Positions 26,969-35,041 of a stretch of 64,000 nt of DNA are shown one piece after another (within the stretch, counting starts at the first letter, position 1; every line of letters begins with the position of its first letter). The stretch comes from Streptomyces sp. NBC_00878 (GTDB lineage Bacteria; Actinomycetota; Actinomycetes; Streptomycetales; Streptomycetaceae). The notes beneath the pieces were generated by a model. The model was not told the origin of the DNA and did not search any database. It saw only the letters and a list, made by a program, of their open reading frames with translations. Location of the stretch: the NCBI RefSeq assembly GCF_026341515.1, contig NZ_JAPEOK010000003.1, positions 56,087-120,086 of the forward strand, in the 5' to 3' direction. The position numbers and the translations under genes were made by a program.

Positions 26969-27792
26969 AGCTGTTCCTTCTCTTCCTGCTTTTCCTGCGG
27001 GGAAGTCAGCCGGCCTGCGGCTCGCCGCGAGACCACGTTGTCGGTCGCGCCGGTGATCGCGGCGACGATCTCCTGGGAGGAGACGTCCTTGGCGTTGTAC
27101 ACACCGTTGTTGCGGCCCAGCCTCAACACCGCGACGCGGTCGGCTACCGCCCGGACGTCCTCCATGTTGTGGCTGATCATCACCACGCCGAGTCCGTTGT
27201 GCTTGAGCCGCTCGACCAGGTTGAGGACCTCGGCTGTCTGCGCGACACCCAGGGCGGCCGTCGGCTCGTCGAGCAGGACGATCTTCGGGTTGCTCAGCAG
27301 TGACCGGGCGATCGCGACCGTCTGCCGCTGGCCCCCCGAGAGGGCGGCCACCGGGACGCCGAGTGTGGGGATCTTTGCCGACAGCTGTCGCAGCAACTCC
27401 CAGGAGCGCTTTTCCATGGCGACGTCGTCCAGCATCCAGGGACGGAGTTCCTGACCCAGGAACAGGTTCGCCTTGACGTCGAGGTTCTCGCACAGGGCCA
27501 GGTCCTGGAACACCGTGGCTATGCCCATCGCATGGGCAAGGGCCGGTGAGCCCAGAGACACCTTCTCGCCGTGAAAGAAGATTTCTCCCGCGTCGGGCGT
27601 GTACACCCCGGACAGGATCTTCACCAGGGTGGACTTGCCGGCGCCGTTGTCCCCGACGATGGCGACCACCTCACCGGCCGCCACGTCGAGCTCGATATCG
27701 GTCAGCGCGGCGACCGCGCCGAAGTTCTTGCAGATTCCGCTGAGCGACAACACGGTGTCCGTGCCCGCACCGGTAACCGCGGTGCCTGTCAT
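26965..27792 (-). CDS. Sugar ABC transporter ATP-binding protein (single domain)
   Basis: This 275-residue ATPase has Walker A GDNGAGKST, Q-loop ATVFQDLAL, signature LSGGQRQTVAIAR, Walker B IVLLDEPTAALG and switch His MISHNM. Ribose-type RbsA proteins carry two such domains; this one has a single domain, as in FrcA-like systems, and would work as a homodimer. It lies between the binding-protein and permease genes of the operon. Confidence 0.93.
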   Translation of the reverse strand: MTGTAVTGAGTDTVLSLSGICKNFGAVAALTDIELDVAAGEVVAIVGDNGAGKSTLVKILSGVYTPDAGEIFFHGEKVSLGSPALAHAMGIATVFQDLALCENLDVKANLFLGQELRPWMLDDVAMEKRSWELLRQLSAKIPTLGVPVAALSGGQRQTVAIARSLLSNPKIVLLDEPTAALGVAQTAEVLNLVERLKHNGLGVVMISHNMEDVRAVADRVAVLRLGRNNGVYNAKDVSSQEIVAAITGATDNVVSRRAAGRLTSPQEKQEEKEQL

Positions 27793-27824
27793 GGTGACCC
27801 TCGTTCCTCAGAGACCTCGGACCG

Positions 27825-28901
27825 CTACTTGATGCCCAGGCGCCCGCAGTCGGCGGCGTACTGAGCGGTGCACACGTCCTTCGCCTTGAGCACTCCATCG
27901 GAGCCGAAGACGACCTCCTTGAGGTTCTCCTGTGTCACGACGGTCGGCTCGAACAGCTGCGACGGGGTGTTGAACAGCTTCTTGTCCGCCTTGGGCTCCT
28001 TGCCCTGCAGCAACTGCTGGGCGACATCCGCGGCCGCCTCGGCAACGATCTTGATCGGCTTGGAGATGGTGTTGTACTGATCTCCCGCGATGATGCGCTG
28101 GATCGCCGCCAGCTCCGCGTCGTTGCCGGTGATCGGCGGGACCTTCACATCCGCTGCCTTGAACGCCGCGATCGCTCCGCCGCCGGTGCCGTCGTTGGCC
28201 GCCACCACGCCGGCGATCCTGCCGCGGTACTGGGCGATCTGCCCGCTCGCCCACTGCTGGGCCTTCTCCGGTGACCAGCCTGGTGTGTCGTACTCGGCGA
28301 GCAGTTTGAACCCGCTGTCGTCGACGGCGTTGTGGACGCCCTTCTTGATCAGCCCGGCGGCGGCGTCGGTGGGCGACCCGTTGATCTGGAGCACACCCCC
28401 CTTGGCCTTGGTCTCCTTCAGGTGATCGACCAGCGACTGGGCGATGGACTCGCCGATCGCCTCGTTGTCGAACGACACATAGAAGTCCGCGGGCTTGTCC
28501 GGGATGGGCCGGTCGTAGGCGACCACCTTGACGCCCTGGGACTGGGCGGTCTGCACGATCGTGGCCGCCCCGGCGGAGTCCACCGGGTCGATCACGATCA
28601 CCTTGGCTCCCTGGGCCATCGCGGAATTCGCCTGCTGCTGCTGAAGCGAGGCGTCGCTGTTGGCGTTCTGGTAGATCACCTCGCAGTCCGGGCACAGCTT
28701 GGCCATGCGCTTCTTGAACAGCGGAGCGTCGTACTGCTCGTAGCGGGTGGAGGCCAGGTCGGGCATGAGGAACGCGACCTTGCCCGACCCTCCGTCCGCC
28801 TTGGCGGTCCCGGAGTTCCCGGCACTCGGTTCCTGAGCGCATGCGGTGAGGGCACCCAGGGCGAGGATGCCGGCGAGAGCACCACTGGCCAGTCTTCTCA
28901 T
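27825..28901 (-). CDS. Sugar-binding lipoprotein of ABC transporter
   Basis: This 358-residue extracytoplasmic binding protein is a lipoprotein: MRRLASG, a hydrophobic core and the lipobox LTAC with Cys 21 as the lipidation site. The mature part is a type I periplasmic-binding fold (VAFLMPDLASTRYEQYD, VIVIDPVDSAGA, VVAANDGTGGG), like xylose- and ribose-binding proteins. The ATG at 28901 has an AAGGAG ribosome site and creates the lipobox leader. It is the first gene of the leftward seven-gene operon; the promoter must lie in the 300-base gap before the deoR-like gene. Confidence 0.92.
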   Translation of the reverse strand: MRRLASGALAGILALGALTACAQEPSAGNSGTAKADGGSGKVAFLMPDLASTRYEQYDAPLFKKRMAKLCPDCEVIYQNANSDASLQQQQANSAMAQGAKVIVIDPVDSAGAATIVQTAQSQGVKVVAYDRPIPDKPADFYVSFDNEAIGESIAQSLVDHLKETKAKGGVLQINGSPTDAAAGLIKKGVHNAVDDSGFKLLAEYDTPGWSPEKAQQWASGQIAQYRGRIAGVVAANDGTGGGAIAAFKAADVKVPPITGNDAELAAIQRIIAGDQYNTISKPIKIVAEAAADVAQQLLQGKEPKADKKLFNTPSQLFEPTVVTQENLKEVVFGSDGVLKAKDVCTAQYAADCGRLGIK

Positions 28902-29210
28902 GTTCGACTCCTTGATCCAAGACCGTGTAGCTGCCGGGCCGGCCGCCATGACGTAACGCACAAGAAACTCTTGGCGCTCATGGGTGTCAACGGATCCTGA
29001 GAACTGAACACCGAAGTCTGATTCTTTGATCATCCTTCCTGTTCGTTCTCCTGGCATGGGTGAACATCGGTGTGCCATGCTGCTTCGGGGAGCGCGTCAC
29101 AAACCGAGCTGTAACACGCTCGTAGCAGGCGGAGAGAGCGCAACGGACGAGGCGAAAGCCCGACACAGCCCGTATGTGTTCTGTTAACAGGAAGGGAACA
29201 AGGGGGCTTC
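28902..29210. promoter_or_regulatory. Divergent control region of sugar operon and DeoR regulator
   Basis: This 309-base gap contains no gene. It holds a perfect 10-bp palindrome CTGTTAACAG at 29181-29190, just before the deoR-like start. GAACA/TGTTC elements recur near 28990-29010, 29040 and 29065-29070. These repeated TGTTC motifs are candidate DeoR operator half-sites. Confidence 0.45.
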
Positions 29211-30017
29211 ATGGCGGAAGGCAAAGATCCGGCCACCGACGAGGGCGGGCGAGGGCCGCGGGAGAGGCGGGAGCGGATCAAGAGCCGTGTCGTCGACGAA
29301 GGCTTCGTCCGCATCGAGCGGCTCGCCGACGAGCTGGGCGTGACACCGATGACCATCCGTCGCGATCTCGATTACCTGCAAGGCAAGGGGTGGTTGAGAA
29401 AAGTCCGCGGCGGGGCCACCGCACAACCGTCGACGGCGTTCCACGGCGACATCCGGCACCGCACCCAGTCCATGGCGGCGGCGAAGAGTGCACTCGCCCG
29501 TGCGGCACTTCCCCTCGTCAAGCCCGGGCAGTCCCTCATTGTCGACGACAGCACCACCGCCCTCGCGCTCGCGGGACTGCTCTCGCAGCGCGCACCGCTG
29601 ACGGTCATCACCAACTTCGTACCCGTGATCCAGGTTCTCGCCGGCGGTCCGGGGATCGAGCTCATCTCACTCGGCGGCGCGTACTACCCGGCCTACGACG
29701 CGTTCCTCGGCATCCGGACCATCGACGCGGTCAACAGCCTGCGTGCCGACACGCTGTTCGCCTCGACGACCGCCATCACCCGCGGCCACTGCTACCACCA
29801 GTCCCAAGAGACCGTGGGAGTGAAACGAGCCCTGATGGAAGCCTGCGACCGCAAGATCCTGCTGGTCGACCACACCAAGTTCCAACGCCGCGGGCTCTAC
29901 CAGCTCGCACCCGTCACCGCGTTCGACCTCGTCATCGTCGACGCCGGCATATCGGCGTCACAGCTCGACACGCTGCAGGCCGGCGGCGTGGAAGTTCTTG
30001 TCGCCGACTCGGAGTGA
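29211..30017 (+). CDS. DeoR-family sugar-responsive repressor
   Basis: This 268-residue regulator has an N-terminal DeoR helix-turn-helix (RERRERIKSRVVDEGFVRIE, LADELGVTPMTIRRDLDYLQ, then GWLRKVRGGA). Its C-terminal DeoR sensor domain carries VDDSTTALALA and the family's KILLVDHTKF. Such proteins bind phosphorylated sugars and release their operators. The gene is divergent from the sugar uptake and kinase operon and is the obvious regulator. The ATG at 29211 follows AGGGGG. Confidence 0.92.
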   Translation: MAEGKDPATDEGGRGPRERRERIKSRVVDEGFVRIERLADELGVTPMTIRRDLDYLQGKGWLRKVRGGATAQPSTAFHGDIRHRTQSMAAAKSALARAALPLVKPGQSLIVDDSTTALALAGLLSQRAPLTVITNFVPVIQVLAGGPGIELISLGGAYYPAYDAFLGIRTIDAVNSLRADTLFASTTAITRGHCYHQSQETVGVKRALMEACDRKILLVDHTKFQRRGLYQLAPVTAFDLVIVDAGISASQLDTLQAGGVEVLVADSE

Positions 30018-30056
30018 AAGCCGGTTCGCGTGCGGTGGCGGAGCGGCCCGCGGCCG

Positions 30057-30503
30057 CTACCGGCGTCGTGCGCGGGCTCTTTCGCGGTGCCGTCTGTGCA
30101 GCTCATGGCTGCGATTGCCGACCGGTGCCGGCTGCACCGGAAGCCGGTCCAGCAGCGACGCGTTCGACAGGATCACCCCACACGGGTGCATGTCGTAGCC
30201 GCGCGGCAGCGCGCCCAGGCCCTCGGCCAGCTCCCACAGCGGTCCGAAATGGCCCGAACTGGCGGCGAGTTGCCGCAGTTCCGGGAGTTCGGCCGACGCG
30301 CTGCGGATGTCCCGGACGCGGATGTGCGGAAAGCTCTTGGCGATCTCGCCCACGACCTGTGGCGAAATCCCGAGGGCGAGCCCGGTGTCCCTCAGCGCGT
30401 GCCGGGCCCGGTAGGCCTCGGGCATTCCGGTGACCGCGGTCCGCTCCGTGCCGAACCGTCTGACGATTGCGTCGTACACCTCCAGGCGCCGCTCGGACTC
30501 CAC
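30057..30503 (-). pseudogene. Fragment of DNA polymerase III α subunit (dnaE-type)
   Basis: The readable part (about residues 1-120, ERRLEVYDAIVRRFGTERTA to YDMHPCGVILSNASLLDRLP) matches, from memory, an internal stretch of actinobacterial DnaE just before its polymerase core. Both ends are missing. The text decays after LPVQPAP into arginine-rich sequence. A full DnaE would be about 1,200 residues, so this is a relic. It sits beside a tRNA 3' piece and transposase remnants, which fits a scar of integration or rearrangement. Confidence 0.65.
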
Positions 30504-30580
30504 GCGTGCAAGACGTCATGCCGGTCACTTCGAAGCCAGAAGCAGCTCCGAGGGTCACAGCACGTACAGATGCTGTTGCC

Positions 30581-30608
30581 GCCCCCGGCAGGACTCGAAC
30601 CTGCGGCC
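30581..30608 (-). other. 3' part of a tRNA gene, probable attachment-site remnant
   Basis: On the minus strand a standard T arm (GCAGG, loop TTCGAGT, CCTGC) is followed directly by a seven-base acceptor strand, CGGGGGC. The matching 5' acceptor strand, D arm and anticodon arm are absent upstream; only a short AGCGCTAAGCGCT palindrome is seen. A lone tRNA 3' end is the typical att footprint left by a tyrosine-integrase element. Confidence 0.5.
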
Positions 30609-30732
30609 AAGCGCTTAGCGCTGGGTTCCTCAAACGGTGTACACATTTCGGCGCCATAGCAGGCGGGTTGGTGGTGCTGGTCTGCCCCAGACCCAGGGTT
30701 TGGCGCGGGAGTTGAGCTGGCTGGTTGCAAGG

Positions 30733-31172
30733 GTGGTGGCGTGTCGCCTACGCGCCAGTCGGTATCGAGTTGGCCGAGCCGGTCCGGATCGCCGGCTCCC
30801 GCTGGGCGATCGAGGAGTGCTTCCAGGCCGCGAAGAACGAATGCGGCCTCGACCAGTACGAGGCCCGCCGCTACATCGGCTGCCACCGGCACATCACCCT
30901 GGCGATGCTCGCCCACGCCTTCCACCCCGCGCTCGCAGCTCAGGCCGACGTGGGCGCAAAGGGGGCTGCAGAAACGGATCAGCCCTCGTGCCGCTCACCG
31001 TGGCAGAGACACGACGGCTCCTGGACGTCTCCTGCCCCACCCACGAGCCGACCGTAACCCCGTCACCCACGCACTGAAGGGGTCGGCCTGGAGAAGACGA
31101 CGCCAAGCCATCGCCCGCCGCTGCCACCACCGAAAACGCAGCTCAGGAAACGAACCGCTGCTGGAGTACTAA
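30733..31172 (+). pseudogene. Frameshifted C-terminal remnant of a transposase (IS701-like)
   Basis: The first part reads VRIAGSRWAIEECFQAAKNE, then CGLDQYEARRYIGCHRHITL and AMLAHAF, the conserved DDE-end region of IS701-type transposases. After about residue 80 the homologous text moves to other frames (LVPLTVAETRRLL, then WRRRRQAIARRCHHRK with the terminal NEPLLEY and stop at 31170-31172). The N-terminal half is absent. The ISAzo13-like element inserted three bases beyond its stop codon, so this relic is older than that insertion. Confidence 0.7.
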
Positions 31173-31174
31173 CC

Positions 31175-32956
31175 CCAATGCCGTGTAGTTAGGGCCCGTA
31201 AAGAATCAAGGTGAGGGTTTTGCCTGTGGTATGAGGGCGGCGCCGTGTGTCGCGGCGTAGACGAAGAGGCCGGTGAGGGTGGTCAGGTGTGCCGCTGCGG
31301 GGCCATGGGTGTGTCCGTGCTGGTCCATGAGGTGTCTGATCTCGCCGGTGGCCTCGCGGATGGTGTCCTTGCTGACGGTGAACAGGCGGGCGAGCACGGT
31401 GGGCGGCAGGGCGAGGTGCTGTTGCAGCACAGTGGCCAGGACTCGGTCGGCCAGGTCCAGTTTGGCCCTGCGGCCGCCGCCCGGGGCCCGGCGCCGTTCG
31501 CCGCCGTCGCGCCGGGTGGTGCGGTCCGGTGCGTGCAGCGCCTGCCATTCGGTCGCCAGGGCCTCGGCCAGCGCGGTCAGTGCGGTGCTGGTCATGCCGG
31601 TCAGGGCGGGGTGCGACAGTGCCCCGCGGTCGAGGCCGGCGGCAGGGCTGTCGGAGTGCGCCGACTCGGCGGTCCGGGGGTGCACGGTGTAGTTCCATTC
31701 CCCGTGGAAGGCATGGCCGGTCAGCGGCACCGCGTTCAGCTCGACGTCGCTGACCTTCACCCCGGTGGGGTAGCTGCCGGGGTCCAGTTCGGCGTGGACG
31801 CTCAGGCCGGTGTGTGTGGTGGTCGCGGTGATGGTCTGCACGATGACTTCGTAGCTGGTCAGCGGGCGGCCGCGCCAGTTCATCGTGATCGCGGAGAACA
31901 GCCGGTGCTCGATCCGGTTCCATTTCGATGTGCCCGGAGGCATGTGGCAGACCGTGACGGCCAGGCCCGTCTCGGCGGCGAATGATGCGAGTTCGGTCTT
32001 CCAGGCGCGGGTGCGGTAGCCGTTAGAACCGCCGGCATCGGCGGTGATCAGGAGCCGGGTGGCCCGCGGGTAGTCGAAGCGCCCTTGCCCGCTCCACCAG
32101 CGGCGGATCGATTCGACCGCGAAGGCCGCGGTGTCATGATCGGTACCGACGCTGACCCAGCCGGTGTTCGCCGCCAGATCGTAGATGCCGTAAGGCAGGG
32201 CCTTGCCCAGTGCGTCACCGGGGAAGTCATGGACGTCGACCCGCACCGGATCACCGGCCGGCCGCCACTCGCGTCCGGCATTCTTGAACTCCCCGACGAC
32301 TTCCTTCTTTTTCGTGTCCACGCTGACCACCGGCTCGCCACCCGCCTGATGGTCCTTGACCTGGTCGTTGATGTACCGGAACTGCGTGTCCCGGTCGGGG
32401 TGCTGAGCGCCCTCAAGAGTCTTGGCATTGGCCTGCAGGCTGAAACCGTTCTCCCGCAGCAGCCTGCCCACGGTCGGCGCCGACGTGGCATGGCCCTGCC
32501 GGGTGAGCTCCCCGGCCAGAGACCGCAGCGACTTCGTCGTCCACCGTAGCGGCGACATCGGATCGCCCCGCTCGTCCGGCTCGACCAGCGCCAGCAATGC
32601 CGGAACCAGCAGCGGGTCAAGCTCCTCGGCGTTCTTGCGACCGCCGCCGTCCCGGCGGACCCGGCCATCGGGCAACGGGCCCTCGCCGCCCTCCAGCTCG
32701 AAGACCCCCTTCCGCACCGTCGTCTCGCTCACCCCCGCGGCACGCGCGACGGCCCGGACCCCGCCGTGCCCCAGCAGCCGGGCCTCGGCGGCCAGCGCCA
32801 GCCGCTGCTGCCGCTCATTCAGATGAGGGAACAACACCCCGAATCTCAGGGCAAGTTGGTCACGAACCTCGCTCGGTATGCGCATACCACACCAACGACA
32901 GTGAGACCGTGAAGCAACGTGTTGATTCTTTACGGGCCCTAACTACACGGCATTGG
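31175..32956 (-). mobile_element. Complete ISAzo13-like insertion sequence
   Basis: The element is 1,782 bp, bounded by perfect 35-bp terminal inverted repeats (31175-31209 and 32922-32956) beginning CCAATGCCGTGTAGTTAGGG. The 8-bp TACTAACC immediately outside both ends (31167-31174 and 32957-32964) is a target-site duplication. One intact transposase gene fills the interior on the minus strand. Perfect ends and duplication imply a recent, possibly still active, insertion. Confidence 0.93.
31206..32885 (-). CDS. ISAzo13-family transposase
   Basis: This 559-residue protein catalyses movement of the surrounding element. The N terminus (MRIPSEVRDQLALRFGVLFP, then AVARAAGVSETTVRKGVFEL) is the DNA-binding helix-turn-helix, followed by GGGRKNAEELDPLLVPALLALVEP-type sequence. 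The RNase-H-like catalytic core has VVSVDTKKKEVVGEFKN, LLITADAGGSNGYR and KWNRIEHRLFSAI, carrying the DDE acids. No stop or frameshift is seen. A weakly conserved tail runs through the last 140 residues. Confidence 0.9.
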   Translation of the reverse strand: MRIPSEVRDQLALRFGVLFPHLNERQQRLALAAEARLLGHGGVRAVARAAGVSETTVRKGVFELEGGEGPLPDGRVRRDGGGRKNAEELDPLLVPALLALVEPDERGDPMSPLRWTTKSLRSLAGELTRQGHATSAPTVGRLLRENGFSLQANAKTLEGAQHPDRDTQFRYINDQVKDHQAGGEPVVSVDTKKKEVVGEFKNAGREWRPAGDPVRVDVHDFPGDALGKALPYGIYDLAANTGWVSVGTDHDTAAFAVESIRRWWSGQGRFDYPRATRLLITADAGGSNGYRTRAWKTELASFAAETGLAVTVCHMPPGTSKWNRIEHRLFSAITMNWRGRPLTSYEVIVQTITATTTHTGLSVHAELDPGSYPTGVKVSDVELNAVPLTGHAFHGEWNYTVHPRTAESAHSDSPAAGLDRGALSHPALTGMTSTALTALAEALATEWQALHAPDRTTRRDGGERRRAPGGGRRAKLDLADRVLATVLQQHLALPPTVLARLFTVSKDTIREATGEIRHLMDQHGHTHGPAAAHLTTLTGLFVYAATHGAALIPQAKPSP

Positions 32957-32964
32957 TACTAACC

Positions 32965-33246
32965 CGGCTCCGAGTACCCGTGTCGACTTGAGTGCCATCT
33001 CGATCCGCCGTTGCCTGTTCGATGGCAAGCCAGTCGAGGTTGTGGTGGGCGTACTGGCCCGCGGTGCGCTCGATCAGCGACCGCAGCCCCAGGGCAAGGT
33101 CGTCCGGCACTGCCGTGAGGCGCTCAAGCTACGGCTGCGGCTCAGGGCGACACTGCTGGCAGTCGGGAGCCGTGCGCCTCGCCGATGCGCGCTTCGAGGC
33201 CGGGGACGCGGCGATCCTGGAAGCGGAGGTTGCTCGTCGTCGATGG
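32965..33246. other. Degenerate stretch between the insertion sequence and the ccr-like gene
   Basis: No intact gene is recognised. The minus strand reads a short plausible fragment, VPDDLALGLRSLIERTAGQY, near 33100-33000 without a family match. The abnormal end of the neighbouring ccr-like gene also runs toward it, suggesting a rearrangement breakpoint. Confidence 0.4.
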
Positions 33247-34659
33247 TCACCGGATCTGGGTAGAGGACCGCGGTCCACCGTCGATCTCCGAGTGCCCCGG
33301 CTGTCCAGGAAGGGACGAGGCGTCGTCCTGGAAGCGGTTGATGGCGGGCTCGTGCCGCGCGCGTAGCTCCGGGTCGTCGACGCCCTGGCCCTCCGCCGGT
33401 GCCAGGCAGAGCACCCCGACCTTGCCCTGGTGACGGTTGCGGTGCACGTCCTCCACCGCTCGGCCGACCAGGTCGAGGCGGTAACTGCGGGAGAGGGTCG
33501 GGTGGATCTTTCCCCGTACGACGAGACGGTTGGCCAGCGACGCCTCCCGATAGTTGGCGAAGTGCGAGCCGATGATCCGCTTGACGTTCATCCACAGGTA
33601 GCGGTTGTCGAACTGGTGGGTGTATCCGCTGGTCGAGGCGCAGGTGACGATCGTGCCGCCGCGACGGGCCACGTACACCGAGGCCCCGAAGGTCTCCTGG
33701 CCCGGGTGCTCGAATACGATATCCGGGTCCTCGCCGCCGGTCAGGTCGCGGATGCGCTGGCCGAAGCGGCGCCACTCCCTGGGGTCCTGGGTGAACTCGT
33801 CGCGCCAGAAGCGGTAGCCGTCCGCGCCCCGGTCGATGATCGCCTCGGCGCCCATCTCCCGGCAGACCCGGCCGCGCGCCTCATTGGAGACCACGCAGAT
33901 CGGGTTGCCGCCGCCGTTGAGCACGTACTGGGTGGCGTACGAGCCGAGCCCGCCGGCCGCGCCCCAGATCAGCACGTTGTCGCCCTGCTTCATGGCGGCG
34001 CCGTTGCGCGACACCAGCTGGCGGTACGCGGTCGAGTTGACGAGCCCCGGCGATGCGGCCTCCTCCCAGCTGAGATGCCCGGCCTTGGGCATCAGCTGGT
34101 TGGCTTTGACCAGGGCGAGCTCGGCCAGGCCACCGTAGTTGGTCTCGTAGCCCCAGATCCGCTGGGCCGGGTCGAGCATCGTGTCGTCGTGCCCCTCCGG
34201 CTCCTCCAGCTCCACGTTCAGGCAGTGCGCCACCACCCGGTCGCCCGGCGCCCACCGGCGTACGCCGCTGCCGGTACGCAGCACCACGCCCGCCAGGTCG
34301 GAGCCGATGACGTGCCACGGTTGGTCGTGCCGGGCGGCCAGTCCGCCGGTACGCCCGTACCGCCGCAGAAACGCGAAGGTCGGCACCGGGGCGAACAGCG
34401 CACTCCACACGGTGTTGTAGTTGACGGCGCTGGCCATCACCGCGACCAGGACCTCGTCCGGCCCCGGCTCCGGCGTGGGCACCTCACGTACGTGCAACGA
34501 CTTGGTCGGCATCCGGTCGGCGTTGGGGATGCCGTCGAACATCTCCTGCTCCTCGGCCAGCAACACCGCCGCCCGGTATGCCTCGGGTACGGGTAACGCC
34601 GCGACCTCCCGGCCGTCGATCCCCGGTGTGCCGATCGTCTCCACAAAAGCAGCGTCCAC
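33247..34659 (-). CDS. ccr: Crotonyl-CoA carboxylase/reductase
   Basis: This 470-residue enzyme reductively carboxylates crotonyl-CoA (or a longer enoyl-CoA) to ethylmalonyl-CoA-type extender units with NADPH and CO2. Family text is plain: NYNTVWSALF, WHVIGSDLAGVV, LIWGAAGGLGSYATQ, VFEHPGQETFGASVYV and GKIHPTLSRSYRL. The segment normally written GFETNFGG reads GYETNYGG here, so the residue I recall as the CO2-pocket Phe is Tyr. The protein should end soon after HEPAINRF, but here continues about 23 residues (DDASSLPGQPGHSEI...), as if its natural stop was lost. The GTG at 34659 follows AGGAAAGG. In FK520/FK506-type clusters similar enzymes feed one extension module. Confidence 0.9.
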   Translation of the reverse strand: MDAAFVETIGTPGIDGREVAALPVPEAYRAAVLLAEEQEMFDGIPNADRMPTKSLHVREVPTPEPGPDEVLVAVMASAVNYNTVWSALFAPVPTFAFLRRYGRTGGLAARHDQPWHVIGSDLAGVVLRTGSGVRRWAPGDRVVAHCLNVELEEPEGHDDTMLDPAQRIWGYETNYGGLAELALVKANQLMPKAGHLSWEEAASPGLVNSTAYRQLVSRNGAAMKQGDNVLIWGAAGGLGSYATQYVLNGGGNPICVVSNEARGRVCREMGAEAIIDRGADGYRFWRDEFTQDPREWRRFGQRIRDLTGGEDPDIVFEHPGQETFGASVYVARRGGTIVTCASTSGYTHQFDNRYLWMNVKRIIGSHFANYREASLANRLVVRGKIHPTLSRSYRLDLVGRAVEDVHRNRHQGKVGVLCLAPAEGQGVDDPELRARHEPAINRFQDDASSLPGQPGHSEIDGGPRSSTQIR

Positions 34660-34746
34660 GGGCGCGCCTTTCCTGCGATGTGCGCCGAGCATCGGGCGGT
34701 GTGCCGGACCCGCGCAACCCCTGTATCGGATTCGCGCCGAGGTTCA

Positions 34747-34912
34747 GGGGGTGCCGCACGTCTTCCTGTCTCTCCCCAGGATTCCTGTCCTTCTCCGCGC
34801 CCAGGCATAGGGGGGTGCCGCACGTCTTCCTGTCTCTCCCCAGGAATCCTGTCCTTCTCCGCGCCGAGGGATAGGGGGGTCCGCACGTCTTCCTGTCTCC
34901 CCCGGGAAACGT
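34747..34912. repeat. 64-bp tandem repeat, about 2.6 copies
   Basis: Units beginning GTGCCGCACGTCTTCCTGTC recur at 34751, 34815 and 34879 (the last with one base missing). Each full unit also holds CCAGGATTCC or CCAGGAATCC, then CTTCTCCGCGCC and AGG-ATAGGGGGG. The array lies between the divergent ccr-like and LAL-regulator genes, so it occupies both promoters. Confidence 0.92.
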
Positions 34913-35041
34913 TTCCTTTTTTTCGCTCTGACAACCGACGAGTGGGCATTTGTATGTACAGTTGATCAGCCCACCGGCGCGAGCCGATCGGTTTCCCATG
35001 CCGGTCCGTGCTCGTCGACGAGCACGGAGGCCGTGGTGCCC

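Noticed and set aside
30575..30660. Complete tRNA gene
   Set aside because: Only the T arm and the 3' acceptor strand are present; no matching 5' strand, D arm or anticodon arm can be folded upstream.
32988..33366. Small genes between the insertion sequence and the ccr-like gene
   Set aside because: Several short frames overlap on both strands; none has a ribosome site, a family motif or convincing codon bias.
34747..34912. CRISPR array
   Set aside because: The 64-bp units are directly adjacent with no unique spacers, and no cas genes are near.
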